A stretch of DNA of 64,000 nucleotides from Proteromonas lacertae (Eukaryota; Sar; Bigyra; Opalinata; Proteromonadidae): contig NGBS01001170.1 of the NCBI GenBank assembly GCA_002245135.1, positions 62,001-126,000 of the forward strand, given 5' to 3'. Positions 36,062 through 48,599 of this stretch are shown piece after piece (position 1 is the first letter of the stretch; every line of letters starts with the position of its first letter). The notes beneath the pieces were generated by a model. The model did not search any database and was not told the origin of the DNA. It saw only the letters and a program-made list of their open reading frames with translations. Both the position numbers and the translations under genes were made by a program.

Positions 36062-38067
36062 AATCTTTTTTTGGTCTAATTTTTTTTATAATCATTATAT
36101 CATTATCTTCACCTATGACTATTGTTTATATTTTTAAATTTTAAGAGCTTCCTGAATTCATGTTCTAGTTCCAAATCTCCACATTAATACATAATAATCT
36201 ATCTATTATAAAAATAACTATTTGTTTTAGATTTGCCGAAATATCAATTATTTATGTTTTCATTGGTAGTAATTGATATTGTAAAATACTTAAAAAATGG
36301 TAAAATAAAAATCGAGTTCAAGCCTCTTTCAAGCCTATTTTTTAATATTAATTTAAGTATAAAGAAATTAAAATTATAATATTCTATTCATTTTAAAACC
36401 TTAATTTCGTTTTCTGCTATTGCTATTGACATTTAATATGAAGTATAAACAAACAATGTTAGATATATAGCTGATTAACCAGAACAATACGATATACAAC
36501 CAACGTAACTATTTTTAAAAACTAAGTGTATATTTGTAATATTTCGGGGCTTAAGGTTACGTTTATAACTTCAACGTAATTTAAAACCCATTTATCTCCC
36601 AACGGCGTACAACAAATATAATTAATTGTTATTATTAAGATGAAAGTGTTTTTGGATTATATTAACAAATTACATAATTATCTCACATAATCATAATCAA
36701 TTGTCTTTAAAGCATTTCTAATTGTTATATACATTGTAATTACTTTTCTACTATATTTGATACTTCTCCCTTTTCTTCGCTACATAAAATTATGAGATCA
36801 GCTTTTATATTCTTAAAATAATCAAAAGCACATGATAAGTTGCTATCGTCACGAGTAAGTGTATGTAACTTTTCATATACGTATGTGCAATATCCTCAAG
36901 TTCACTTCTCTTAATAAATCGATCTTAATTAGCAGCTCAGAGTAATTAATAAAGTCTTTAAACATTGTGCTGAAGCTTAACCATCTGGTTAAACATCCTT
37001 TCTGTATCTTGATGTTATGCTTTAACTCTTAGAAGACTACTGCTCTAATAGTTTTGAACTGTTTATGAGCCTTACAATCTCACAACATGAAGAGTATACT
37101 CTTTGATATCTTTCTATTTTGATTATTATTTGCCGAATTATAATATTGAGGATGTGAGCGGTGCAGCCTATAGCTATTACTGGTTTATCTATCATATTTT
37201 GAATAATTCCAGAAAATCATATCATTACTGGACAATTATCTGTCATTGATACACATATCTTTTCAAAACTAATTTTTTCAACAACAGCTAAGTTAGTTTT
37301 TACCATTTTTTCTCTTCAAGTGTGTTAAATGTTAATTTTGCAAAGTTTCGGAGATAGAAAAAGAACATAATAATGGACAGATTAACAAAGAAGATCCTTT
37401 GCATAAATCAGCTTCACATATATTTAAATTATACTTCAAATTTATCAATAACAAATGGAAATATGGTATAGCTGTTACATCCTTGTAGCCATATGTAGAA
37501 CTAATAAATTCATCTAATTAGCAGACATCAAGTTTTTCACTCTTTTTAGAATCATTTAAATAAGTTATTATACGTAGGATATTTTCAATCCTGATATCAT
37601 ACCGTGATTAGAAATGGTATGTTCAAATTTTGAACTTAAGTTTAAAACGAAACTTTCCTTTATTTGGCGATATTAGGGGTATTTTCAAAAATATTGTATA
37701 AAAATGTTATACAATCATTTAATATTTATAAAAAACATTAACATTCCATCATAACTTTCATATGAATACGGTTTGGTATAATAAGGGATTTTAATGAATC
37801 AACTATATTCTATGATGATATAAGTACTAAAAAAAATTACGTTTAAAATACATAAGTATTAAATCAAAAATATTTAAACTAAAAAGAGGAATTTTACGGA
37901 TAATGTTTAGTTGTGGATAAATTTAGTACATTTACATTATATGCACAATATGCTAATAGTTTCATTTATAGTCTAATTAGCGACTAAAACAACATTTTCA
38001 AAATAAATATATAATTTATCCGTTTCATAAAAAACGTTTTTTCTATTTTTTTAAAATTTGAGAGAAA
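36062..38067 (-). mobile_element. Decayed hAT-type DNA transposon in a gene-free stretch
   Basis: Two kilobases without a living gene. On the minus strand, roughly 37530 down to 36890, broken open stretches resemble a hAT transposase: VSMTDNCPVM (the DNA/DN motif), then IAIGCTAHILNIIIRQ, the hAT CxxH/AHxLNL signature, followed by a region corresponding to the middle helices. Many stops and shifts interrupt it, so it is dead. I found no clear terminal inverted repeats. The word CTAATTAGCGACT at 37973-37985 also occurs at 9551-9563 and may be part of an element end. The flanks are plain AT-rich DNA. Confidence 0.5.
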
Positions 38068-41000
38068 ATGGAAGAAGAGAAGCCTCCAATACAACCAGGT
38101 CCAGTTTGTATGATGAATTATTATATAATGTGGTAAAATAGGCAATTGGAACATAGGAATTACTGATTTACATCTAGAAGCTATTCCTGAAGCTGACGAA
38201 GAAATGAAGAAAAAACAAATAACCTTATCTAATAAAATTAGTTTTCGTTTGATCATAGAAAGTGAAAAGTTTCAACTAAAGAAAGACTTCTACTTTTTGG
38301 AAGATCGTATATATCAATATGTATTATATAATATTATAGCATATGAAAAATTGAAATTTGATTTACAAACACAAACTGATTCAACAGAAATTCCTCTAAA
38401 AGCTGAAGTGGTTCAAAGCATATTAGGTCAACCATGCAAAATATTAATGTTCAATCAGGAACTAATGCAATTAACACCAGATACTTATGCCGTAAAAACA
38501 ATAGAACAATCATTAGATAAATTGTATAAAGAATGTATTGAAGAGACAATTTCAATTGATGAATTTAATGGATATACAGGTAGTTTCAAATTATCAATAT
38601 TTGCAGATGAAACATATTTAAGTTATGTATATCCTTGTAGATATATTAATTTTCAAAAACTATCATTAATAAATCCACCTGAAGATATGTATAAAAAATA
38701 CAAAATAGTTAAACCCAAAGAAGATGATGGTAAAAAGAAAGGAGGAAAAGCTGCTGATCCATTAAAAGCATTAAATGCAGCCAAAGCTAAGATTGATAAA
38801 GATAATGAAAAAATAAAATTCTGTGCATTAATATATATACCAGAATTAGATAATCCAAGAGAAGTGTTTATTGATAATGGAAAATTGACAATTGACGAAG
38901 AGACATTTGATTGGTCGATTGAATTTCCAGGTTTTCCATGTGAATATTATCTATCAAATCCATCTATGAATAGTTTTATTGATATGATAACAAATGAAAA
39001 ACCATTTTCATTAATTGTGTATAAGATGGAGTATAAAGATAAACAAAAGGTGTGGGAAATTGTTGAAGGTACATTTAGTCAATCAAATTTCATATTATGT
39101 ATAATAAATATATATTAAAATAATATTATTATTTAAAATAGCTTCATTAGGAGTTCCAGAAAGTGTAGATTATGAAAATACATCACCGTTAATCAAAGGT
39201 TCAGATCCAAGACCACCTCCACCAGAAGAAGAAGAACCGACTCCAGCAAAAGGAAAGAGTGGAAGTAGAAAATCAATTAAAGCTCCTAGTAGGCAAAGTA
39301 AAACAGGTAAATCACCAACAAGATCTGCAAGTGGAAAATCAAAAGGTGGAGATGAAGTAAACTTTTTTGAAGGCTCAAGTTTGTATTTACATTTTACACT
39401 GAATGAGACATTATTTTATCCACCACCTACTCCTCCAAGACCTGATAGATGTTTGAATGATTTAGTAAAACACAATCCAGTAATTGCCAAGAAAGATTTA
39501 CCTAAACCAGCATTGTATGTTTTATATTTGTTTATTAATAATTATTATATTTAAATAGTGTTGATTTTAGAGAAGAAATAGACAAAACAGTTGATTTATT
39601 AGTGAATGAGTTTATTGAAGTAAATAACAACAGTAATGACACTAGAGAAATAAGTCGTGGTTTATTATTCAAACTAAATGATGAAGGAACATATTTCAAA
39701 TTCAAAGAGAAGTTAAAAGGACCTTTAGTAGCATTAGTCCATGAAAAATATTCACAAGAAGAAATGAAAGATCCAAAATTTATAGGCTCACTTTATACTT
39801 ATGTTATGGAACAAGTATATATATTTTATTATATTATTGTTGTTGTATATATAGGTCACAAGAGTTTTAAATGACAGATATTTAAAAGCATCAGTATCTA
39901 CTGTATTGAATCGTCAAGACTTTAATCAAACTGAAGAAATTGATCCTAAGAAAGAATTACAAACACTTTTAATATTGAGTGAAGAAGCAGAATTAATTGA
40001 CAATTTTGAATTAGCTAAAAGTTATCAATTAAACAGAATTCATGTATGTGAAGAATATGGTATTAATGATAGTCGAATATGGAAAGATTATGGTAAATTT
40101 TTATTAAGAATAAACGAGAAAGAACAAGCTGTAGAATGTTTTAGAAGATCTTTAGAAATATCAACTGAAGATACTGAAATATTATATCTTTACTGTATGT
40201 TATTATTCCAGAAAGAACTATATGATGATTGTGAGGTAATATTATATGAAATTAGAGATAGAAATCCCAATGATATTAAAGTATGGATATTATTAGCAAC
40301 ACTTTATGAAAAATTCAAGAGAGAAAGTCATTATGATAGATTTTATAAAGATACTATGAGATTAATTAATAATAATATGTATACTTATCATATGGCACTT
40401 TGTGATTTATATTATAATACTTGTTTATTTGATGAAGCATTGAAAGAGTATGAATTATGTAATGAAGCAAATGGTGAAGATAATAATGAGAATAATAATA
40501 ACTTAGCTACAATAATAAAACAATATACAAGATATGGTATTATATTGTATAATAATAAAGAATATGAGAAATCAATGAATTCATTTCAAATTGTGTTAAA
40601 AGTATTATTATATTTATTATGTATTTATATATTTTTTAAATAGTATGATCCAACAAATCCCGAAGGTTATGAATATATGGGTTATTGTTTATATTATTTG
40701 AACAACATGGAAGAATGTCAAAACAACTTCGTTCAAGCAGTTCATTTCTATGATATTAATAAAAGACCATTACCAATGAAGTTATCCTATATTCTAAGTC
40801 AATGTTACATAAAATCAAACAATTATACATCAGCAAAAGAGATATTATTACGTGTGTGTGGTTCAAATCCAAATGCTACTTTATGGTTAAATGTTGGTGT
40901 TTGTTGTATTGAATTGAATGAATTTAAAGAAGCTGAAGAGTCATTATGTGAAGCAAACTTACTAGATAATAGAAACAGTGTAATCTGGGGATATTTATGT

Positions 41001-41396
41001 TTATTATCATTATGGAGTGATCCACCAAAATATGAAGAAGCAAATAAATCACTTGAAAATGCTAAGAGATATAATATTGATGATATAAATCTATTAAATA
41101 AATTAGCTGCTGCTTATTATCATAATGATCATCCCAGAATCGCTGAAGAATTAGTGAAAAGAGCATTGAAGATAGAAGAACAAGATGATTTGTTAGAATT
41201 GTGTGGAAATATATTGAAATATCAGAATAAGCTTAAAGAATGTAAACAATATTATCAAAAGTATTTACAACATGATAAACAATCACAAAATCAGAATCAA
41301 AGACAAGCTGTGGTTAATCAATATTGTGATGTGTTGAGAAGTGAAGGTTATAATGCTGAAGCTGATGCTGTTGAGGAGAGTGAGAGAATGAATTAA
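38068..41396 (+). CDS. CFAP70: CFAP70-like ciliary protein (TPR)
   Basis: Six exons (38068-38107, 38142-39098, 39142-39514, 39559-39814, 39855-40601, 40644-41396) keep frame perfectly and give 1041 residues, close to the 1100 of animal CFAP70. The N-terminal half is beta-rich with an Lys/Gly-rich linker and a Pro/Ser-rich basic insert (near 39200-39350). The C-terminal half, from about residue 620, is tetratricopeptide repeats (for example WKDYGKFLLRINEKEQAVEC, ATLWLNVGVCCIELNEFKEA). CFAP70 sits at the base of the outer dynein arm in motile cilia. Its presence shows that the organism builds motile flagella at some stage. Confidence 0.8.
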
Positions 41397-41477
41397 ATTT
41401 ATTAAATTTATTTTATTTGCTACATATATATTTATTCAAATAAAAAAACAAAATATATAATAAATAACGAATGTATT

Positions 41478-41955
41478 TTATGAGTAAAATGCTTCCACAG
41501 CATCATCATCTGGATCTTCATCAGAATCATCGCCATATAATAATATTTCATGTTTTATATCAACTTTTTTACTCTTTTTTATATCTTCTATTTCACTATA
41601 ATCACTATAACTGCTTGAAATTCGTTCAATTACATAATGATCGTCTTTTTGGATTAATATATACGTATAATCTTCTTTCTTTTCTTTATAATTATACTTA
41701 GAGATTTTATCCTACAAAATAACCAAAGTAGAAAAATACATTACTCTTTATTCTTATTTGCTTGCTTATATTATCCAAATATATATCAGTATCACTTAAA
41801 TCATTCATATTATTAGTTTTATCATCACATTCAAACAATTTATTCAAATCTTCTATTTAAATGTACATATAGTTAATACCCAGCAATATTGTGTTTTTTT
41901 CTTTCTGAAATGATTCGCCTAATAGGATTTTATACTCTCTATCTGTAGAATTCAT
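41478..41955 (-). CDS. ELL-associated factor (EAF) N-domain-like protein
   Basis: Three exons on the minus strand (first 41955-41880, introns of 27 and about 30 nt) give about 140 residues. REYKILLGESFQKEKN matches the EAF start (L-x-LG-x-SF), and YTYILIQKDDHYVIERISSSY matches the strand ECVLIF...FTLERLSS. The C-terminus is acidic (GDDSDEDPDDDAVEAF). In animals EAF1/2 bind ELL and stimulate RNA polymerase II elongation. It is shorter than animal EAFs, so this may be the domain with a minimal acidic tail. It converges with CFAP70. Confidence 0.6.
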
Positions 41956-41998
41956 GAAAATAAATAATCCTAAAACGAATATAATTTTAATAATAAAA

Positions 41999-42558
41999 AT
42001 GTCAAACACAGCATTTATGGGAGTTCCTGGTATTATCATAAATTAGTTACTCTCACTTATAGCTGACGGAATATATGCTCCTTTGCTTCAAAACGATGAA
42101 GAAGCAAAACAACAAACAGATGTTCAAGTCTCTTCTCTCTCAACAATTCGTATATTATAAACACAATTTATTATATGATGTATTTGTTTTAACCTTTATT
42201 TAGCTCATTCAAACGCTCCAGCCAAATTTCAACAATATAAACCAAATCCAGATGTATTACCAGCAGATCTAACTCCATCAATCAATCTAATGAATTCGAT
42301 ATGTGGTTATTTAAAATGTCCAAATTGTTTAAAACACATCTGTTATCCTTGTGATAACCATATATCTGTAGTTCGTTGCTGCTACTGTCCAAGTAGTTTT
42401 ATTCAGTTAGATAAGTCAATGTTATACTCTAAATGTCCAAATTGTAGTTTACCTATTGTATCCCTTGTATTTCTTAATTTAAATAGACTCATTCGAAAAG
42501 TTCTGATTTTATTCACTGTCAGTGTGGTAAAATATTCCCAATTACCATATATGAATAA
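41999..42558 (+). CDS. Zinc-ribbon protein, possibly PIP4P/TMEM55-like
   Basis: Four exons (41999-42029, 42063-42149, 42204-42457, 42487-42558) give 147 residues. After a disordered 65-residue start there are CPNC, CYPC, CCYC, CPNC and CQC pairs, making two zinc ribbons in a row (YLKCPNCLKHICYPC, VVRCCYCPSSF, YSKCPNCSLPI, FIHCQCGKIFPI). The spacing recalls the cytosolic domain of PIP4P1/2 (TMEM55), but the membrane segments are absent. LSD1-type or LITAF-type fingers are alternatives. It shares a head-to-head promoter of only 43 bases with the EAF-like gene. Confidence 0.65.
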
Positions 42559-42634
42559 CATTAATCTACTTTTGTTTGTAATTATTTGCTTAATTCATAA
42601 CATACATTTTTAAAAAAACATTTAATATATATAA

Positions 42635-44312
42635 TTATATTCTAAACACATCAGGAGTTACATAAATCTGATAATGTTCACATAATCTCATCAATACTTT
42701 TTTCATATTCTTTACTTTATTATCGGGATAGACTAACTCATACAACACACACAAATTATCAACAACTTCCTCAGTCAAATAAATCAGAGGATTTTTGAAA
42801 ATCAAATTCTCTAAAATCTCAACTGATTTAAAAGGTTCGGCACAATGTAAATAAGCTGTAGCTAAATTAATATAACCAGAAATAATATATTCATTTCTCA
42901 ATGTAGTTGAATAAGGAGTAGGATCCCATTGTTGTTGTATGACTGCATTGAATTTAGATATTGAATTATAATACTCTCCTTTACCCATTAATATCAATCC
43001 TTGTAATAGTAAAATTAAAGGATTTTGTTCATCTGATATGTGTTTGATAATATCATCTAAATATCTTTCAGCTTCATTTAATTCTCCCATCTATTCACAT
43101 ATATAATGATAATAATAATAAAATAATAATTATATATATATATATATACTTGAATGCATATTTTACAAGCTCTTGATATTCCTAATAAATTATAACTATC
43201 TGATTTTAATTCATAATTGAATAATTCTTCACATAAACCTAGTGTGCTTATATAATCATCTATTTTTAATAATAATAATAATAATAATATATACGATTAC
43301 ATAGACTAATATTACACAATTCAATCAATACAGTTTCAATCCATTGTTGACATTCTTCAATAGTCAGTTTCTCAGCTTCTTGCGTTTCTTCCTCCAAGTT
43401 AATTGCACTTTGAGCTCTTAATCGACTATCTCTACTCGGCATAGTGTCTACTTGACGTGATAATACTTGATATTGATTCATTAAAGCCGCTAAATATAAA
43501 TATAATAAATCGCATGCATTTTCACTTCGATCTATGTATATTAATTAAATAATATTTATATATTCATTATATACGAGCTAAATGATATGTAATTGCTATT
43601 TGTATTTTTACACCGTATGTTTCTTTGCCAAATCCATTTCCTAACTGTGCAACATACTCTAAAGCATCGTCATATTTGTGTAAATGACATAAACCTTCCA
43701 AATAGTATTGCTATTTATTAATTATAATATAATTTGTACTTTACACAGAGATATATCTTGTTGTAACATATTGACTGGATTGTCTATTATTTTCTTACAT
43801 AATTCAACTGCTTTTTCCCATGAATGGTTTTGAATTAACTCTTCAATATTGGTAATATCAAGTTCATCTTTTATGGTTGCTGGTGGAACTTGACATTTTG
43901 CTAGAAAATCTGCGTAAAGTTTTTCTGTTACCTATATATAAAACTATAATAACATGAAACATACAGATTCTTTTTTTGGTGTTTGTGGAGGTGTTTGATG
44001 CTTTAGTTCCTTCTTCTTTTTCATTGTTTTTTCTAAATCTTCAGAGTTAATACTGTCAAGACTTGATTTTCTTTGAATAGGCTATAATGAGTTATAATTT
44101 GTGTTAGAAAATACCGAAGATGATTCTTCTTCCTCACTTTCACTACTTGAAGATACACGCTTTTTATGGTGTTTATGTTTTCTCTCTTTCTCTTTCTCTA
44201 GTAAATTAAGAATAATACAAATACTTTCATGCGACTTCTTCTTCTTCTTTGGAGTCTCTTCTCTTTTACTTTTGGATTTAGGAATATAAAATGGATTATT
44301 TGGATCGTCCAT
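42635..44312 (-). CDS. TRAPPC12: TRAPPC12-like subunit (TPR)
   Basis: Minus strand, about eight exons with introns of 27-55 nt. It starts MDDPNNPFYIPKSKSK followed by Lys/Ser-rich low complexity. The body is helical and TPR-like (VTEKLYADFLAKCQVPP, ELIQNHSWEKAVELCKKI). The end matches the closing region of TRAPPC12/TTC15: NAVIQQQWDPTPYS..., CAEPFKSVEILENLIFKNPL, then YLTEEVVDNLCVLYEL. TRAPPC12 is a metazoan-type TRAPPIII subunit used in ER-Golgi and autophagy traffic. Together with RGP1 it adds a second trafficking GEF component to the window. Confidence 0.7.
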
Positions 44313-44414
44313 TAAAATCTAAATTGATAAAAAAAGATCAGATCGAGGTTTGACTAAATTTTCGTTACTAACAATTTAAAACCCAGAAGTTCGTTATTTC
44401 GTTTTTTTTATTTA

Positions 44415-46055
44415 ATGTCATCTGTTTGCTCTACTGTATTAAAGTTTGAAATAAGAGGTTCAGGAGAACGTCTTATGACTCTTATGAGAGATATTGAAGC
44501 TAAAGTCATTGAAAGAGTATGATGAATTTGTTTATTGCCTTCTAGGGAGAACAATTTGCTGAACAGTGCAATAATTCTAATATGTTATTCACTGATCCTG
44601 ATTTTGGTCCAACAGAAGAAGAACCTAAGGGTTTAAAGTCATTATACCGTAACGGTAAAGTATGAAATTCAAATTTTATTCCATATTTAGATCCCTGATG
44701 ATGTCGACTATGATGTACAATGGCAAAGAGCCACCTCAGTCATCGATAACTCACAATTTAACCAACCAGGTCGTTTTGTCCAAGTATTTAACTTTATTTA
44801 TCTATATTACCCATAGGGACGTGTTGGAGATTGCTGGTTACTTGGTGCTTTAGGTATGTTATCCATCGATCCACGAAATTTCGGTTCAATTATTTTCAGC
44901 TCACCAACTGCTGTAGCTTGGAGAGATTTAGGACTTTATATCGTCCGATTATGTTCAGATCACTGCTATTACTATATTTTCATTGATAACAGAATCCCAG
45001 TCTTATCAAGCCCTGATTACCTCCCAACCCCAGTTTATGGTAGTTCCGACAAAGTTGGTGATATTACTGTCTCAATCATCGAAAAAGCTGTTGCTAAATT
45101 CTATGGATGTTATGAAAACTTAAATGGAGGTTATGTCCACACTGGATTAAGATTATTAAATGGCTATTGCAGTGATTTTGTCCCATTGAACAACCCTAAT
45201 TCAATGTACATCCCATACCAAACCTTAGACAAAGTATGTGAATTTATTGCAGAACAAATCAATAATCATTCATTAGTTGGATGTTACGCTAGTAACGAAA
45301 GATTAGTTAAAGATACAGACTTCTTATGTCCATATGTTTACATGATATTAGGTTTTGTTGATGTAACATTAAACGAACAAGGAGAAAGTTTAATCATTTT
45401 ATATTCACCATGGTATATCAATAACTTCAAGAATAATGATACTTATTCTAATTTATTACAAGATAATGAAGACTTCAAAGGATTAATTAGAAATTATCCA
45501 ACAGTAGATCCCGCTAATTTAGTATATGTACCAGTAAAGACATGGTTCCATCACTTTGACATGTTATGTTTATCATTAAACTTCCCAGATCAATGGAATG
45601 CAAGAATTATTAGTGGAGAATGGACAGAAACAAACGCTGGAGGTAGAATATATAACGAAAGATATCATATTAATCAGAAATATAAATTAATTGTTCCAAC
45701 AGATCATACAACTCTATATGTTCAATTATTACAACATTCTACACATGCTATCTATCCAGTATCATTCCATATATATCCATTATCATTTGCCTTTGAAACT
45801 GTTTACCATGTACCAGATTATATTCCTAATTGTGATAATATCGTTTATCAACCAAGTTATGTTGAAATGGATACTGTAAGTTCAAGATTCACAATTAATA
45901 AAGGAGAATATTATATCATTCCAACCACTTATGAACCAGGAATGTTGGGTGGTTATTCTATTATTGTTTACAGTTCTAATGGAAGTGTTACAATGGTTGG
46001 TGTTAATGATTACCAAAGCCCAGAGAATATGGCAGAAACATACCAGATTATGTAA
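44415..46055 (+). CDS. Calpain-like protein, catalytic triad incomplete
   Basis: Four exons (44415-44516, 44546-44659, 44691-44783, 44817-46055) give 515 residues. GRVGDCWLLGAL carries the calpain catalytic Cys, and EKAVAKFYGCYENLNGG matches the family. Where calpains have GHAYSV (catalytic His) this protein has CPYVYM, and where they have RNPWG (catalytic Asn) it has YSPWY. It is therefore probably not a protease. The C-terminal part (from about residue 330) is beta-rich like the calpain C2-like domain III. Codons here are slightly richer in C-ending forms than in neighbouring genes, which may mean high expression. Confidence 0.78.
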
Positions 46056-46141
46056 AAAGGAGAAGAAGAAAACAACAATTTAGATCTTTAAGTTTTTATA
46101 TCAATTATTATTATCTTTATTATATTCAAAATTAAATAAAT

Positions 46142-46160
46142 TTTGTGTGTGTGTGTGTGT
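46142..46160. repeat. TG dinucleotide microsatellite
   Basis: A run of about nine TG units after the calpain-like gene. It is notable only because almost all other microsatellites here are AT or AAT. Confidence 0.9.
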
Positions 46161-46229
46161 TTAATAATAACAAAAACATAATTAATAGTATTATTTGATT
46201 TTATTCTTCGTTTCTAGCATTTAATTCAT

Positions 46230-48510
46230 ATGTGAAACTGATAATAATTCTATTGATGTGTTTTCACTATATAATACAGCATAAGGATATAATGGAGAAG
46301 GTAAATCTTTCAACAAGTAAAACAGGAAATGAATTATTAGTGTTTAATCCAAAATTCTCTTTTATTCATATCAACAATCACTTCATAAATTGAACCATCT
46401 CCATGATTATTGAAATTTGGATTTTGAATTAACAACTCTTCCAATATAACAATATGGAGTAATATCTACACTTTCACCATTATATGCACAATAATTATAT
46501 GTTGTTGATTGATAATAAATATTATTACCAGAAAATGTATTATCAATTGATAATCCTAACATCATATGATCATAATCACTTCCATTTTGATAATATTTAT
46601 ATTTGATATGATAAACCCCATTTTCCATTTTTAGATTCAAATAACAATGACTCCATCCATAATATGAATTACTTATTAATTTTCCATTATTTGAGATTGT
46701 TATGCTATAACTTTTGTTTAATTCTGTGAATTTTCCTTCTTCAAACTCTAATGATATTTTAAATTTCTTTTCATTTAGAATATTCTTACAACTTATTTCA
46801 TATTCTCTCTTTTTGATTTCTTTATCTACTTTTCCATTAATTATTCCATTCTCTTTATCAATCATTATTCCATCTGGCAATGAAGGATTGATTGAAAATT
46901 CACATCGATTTCCATCAAATGAAGGAATTATTGACATTTCTTCATCTAATCCAAATGAATATTCTGCTTGAGGATATGAAAATGATGTGATTTCTTTTGT
47001 TTTTAATTCACTCAATAATTCTTTATCTTTCATTATTTTTATCATTTCTTCTTCTTCTTCGAAACTCAATTTTGTCTCTTTTATATATTCAATTAATATT
47101 TCTTTGGATTTGGAGTTTAGATAATTATCTTCATTCAATATTCTAAAAAGAATCTCTTTTCCACATACTTCTTCTATTATTGAAATATTCTTTTTATCAT
47201 CAACAAACAAACATAAACATTTCATTGTTCGATTTCTTTTATTCTCATTATATTCTATATATAGTCTTTCCAATAGATTTCTCTTTTCTGTATTTGAGAT
47301 ATATTCTATTTAAATATATTTTTAGTATTTATACTTTCCATTTTCATATTTTATATTTCATTATCATCAATACTATTTCGGTCATTTTTATGTTATCCAT
47401 TTCTAATATACACATTATTTCATCATTCAACTCTTCTTCTTCTATCTTATCCAATATTCCTCTTTCTTCTTCATTAAAGTCTTCTTCTTTATTATCTTCA
47501 TTGTATTTGTTGATTATTACATTTTGAATTCTCTCATCTTTTATTAAATATATTTCTATATGATTTTTACATTCATTTTTCTTTAATTCTATTTTCATTT
47601 CTTTCAACATTTCTTTATTCTCTTTTTCTATCTCTTTCTCTTTTATCTTTTCACAATCAATATCTTCTTCTATCAATTGTTTAAAATCATCTTGTATCTC
47701 TTTATTATCATTCTTATTCTTTTGGAATTTATACCATTCTAATAACCGATTTAATAACCATAACTCATTCACTATTATCACATCTCTCATATTTAATATC
47801 TCTATCAAATTATTCATTTCTAATCTCAACAAATATTCATTCTTATATAAATATTTATATCCTCGCTTTTCTATTTCCATATTTTTCAAGTCTTCTATCT
47901 CTCTCAAACATCCACCAAATACATTACATATATGAATTAATTTCATTAATACTTCATCATCTATATTATTCTTCACAAATTCATAACAATCATTTATTAT
48001 CTCTTTTTCACAATAACATAAACAAAACATCAACACTTCACACACTCTCTCTTTACAGATTATCAATTCACCACCACTGTAGTATTTCTCCATCTCATAA
48101 TATCCAATTTCTTCGATTTCTTCATATAACTCCAAAATTCCAACAAACTCACGATCTAACAACAGTTTCTTTAGAGTTTCATTTCCATTCACTAAAATTG
48201 ATTTGATTGACATTATTAGACTATCTCCAATCTTCACTTCTATATCACCAAAACCACTTTCAACCAATTTTCGACATAATCTATCATAAAATTAAATACA
48301 AAATATACCCCTCTTCTCTTATGCTTTTATTCACTTTTATTATCATCTTTATGTAAATATATAACAAAAATAACGAAATTGAATTTCTATCAAAATTTTG
48401 AATAACCCTAAAATTAAAAAGATGAAAAACATCCTAAATACGTATATTGAAGATTATATTGGTATAAAAATCCATTTATTATGCTCAAATGTAACTATTA
48501 TTTGTTTTAG
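46230..48510 (-). repeat. Long inverted repeat arm 2 with BTB-SPRY gene
   Basis: Partner of 28114-30399 in reverse complement. It includes the same upstream region, the exon 1 intron and the coding sequence. Confidence 0.85.
46232..48337 (-). pseudogene. BTB-BACK / Ig-like / SPRY protein, copy 2, frame-broken
   Basis: Starts MIIKVNKSIREEGLCRKLVE (exon 1 near 48337-48300), with the same domain order as copy 1. Unlike copy 1, the Ig-like and SPRY half (47273-46407) is one uninterrupted frame. The lesions lie elsewhere: one base fewer near 47345 shifts the end of the BTB half before the linking intron, and extra bases occur near 46428 and 46307 in the SPRY tail. The two copies are thus broken at different places, which shows independent events after duplication. 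Both may be dead, or reads may restore one of them. Confidence 0.62.
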
Positions 48511-48599
48511 TTATATTTAATAGTTTTATTCCTTATCTGATGAATAATAATTACACAATAACAAATCAAATTTAATTTAATTAAATAAAATAAAAAGCA

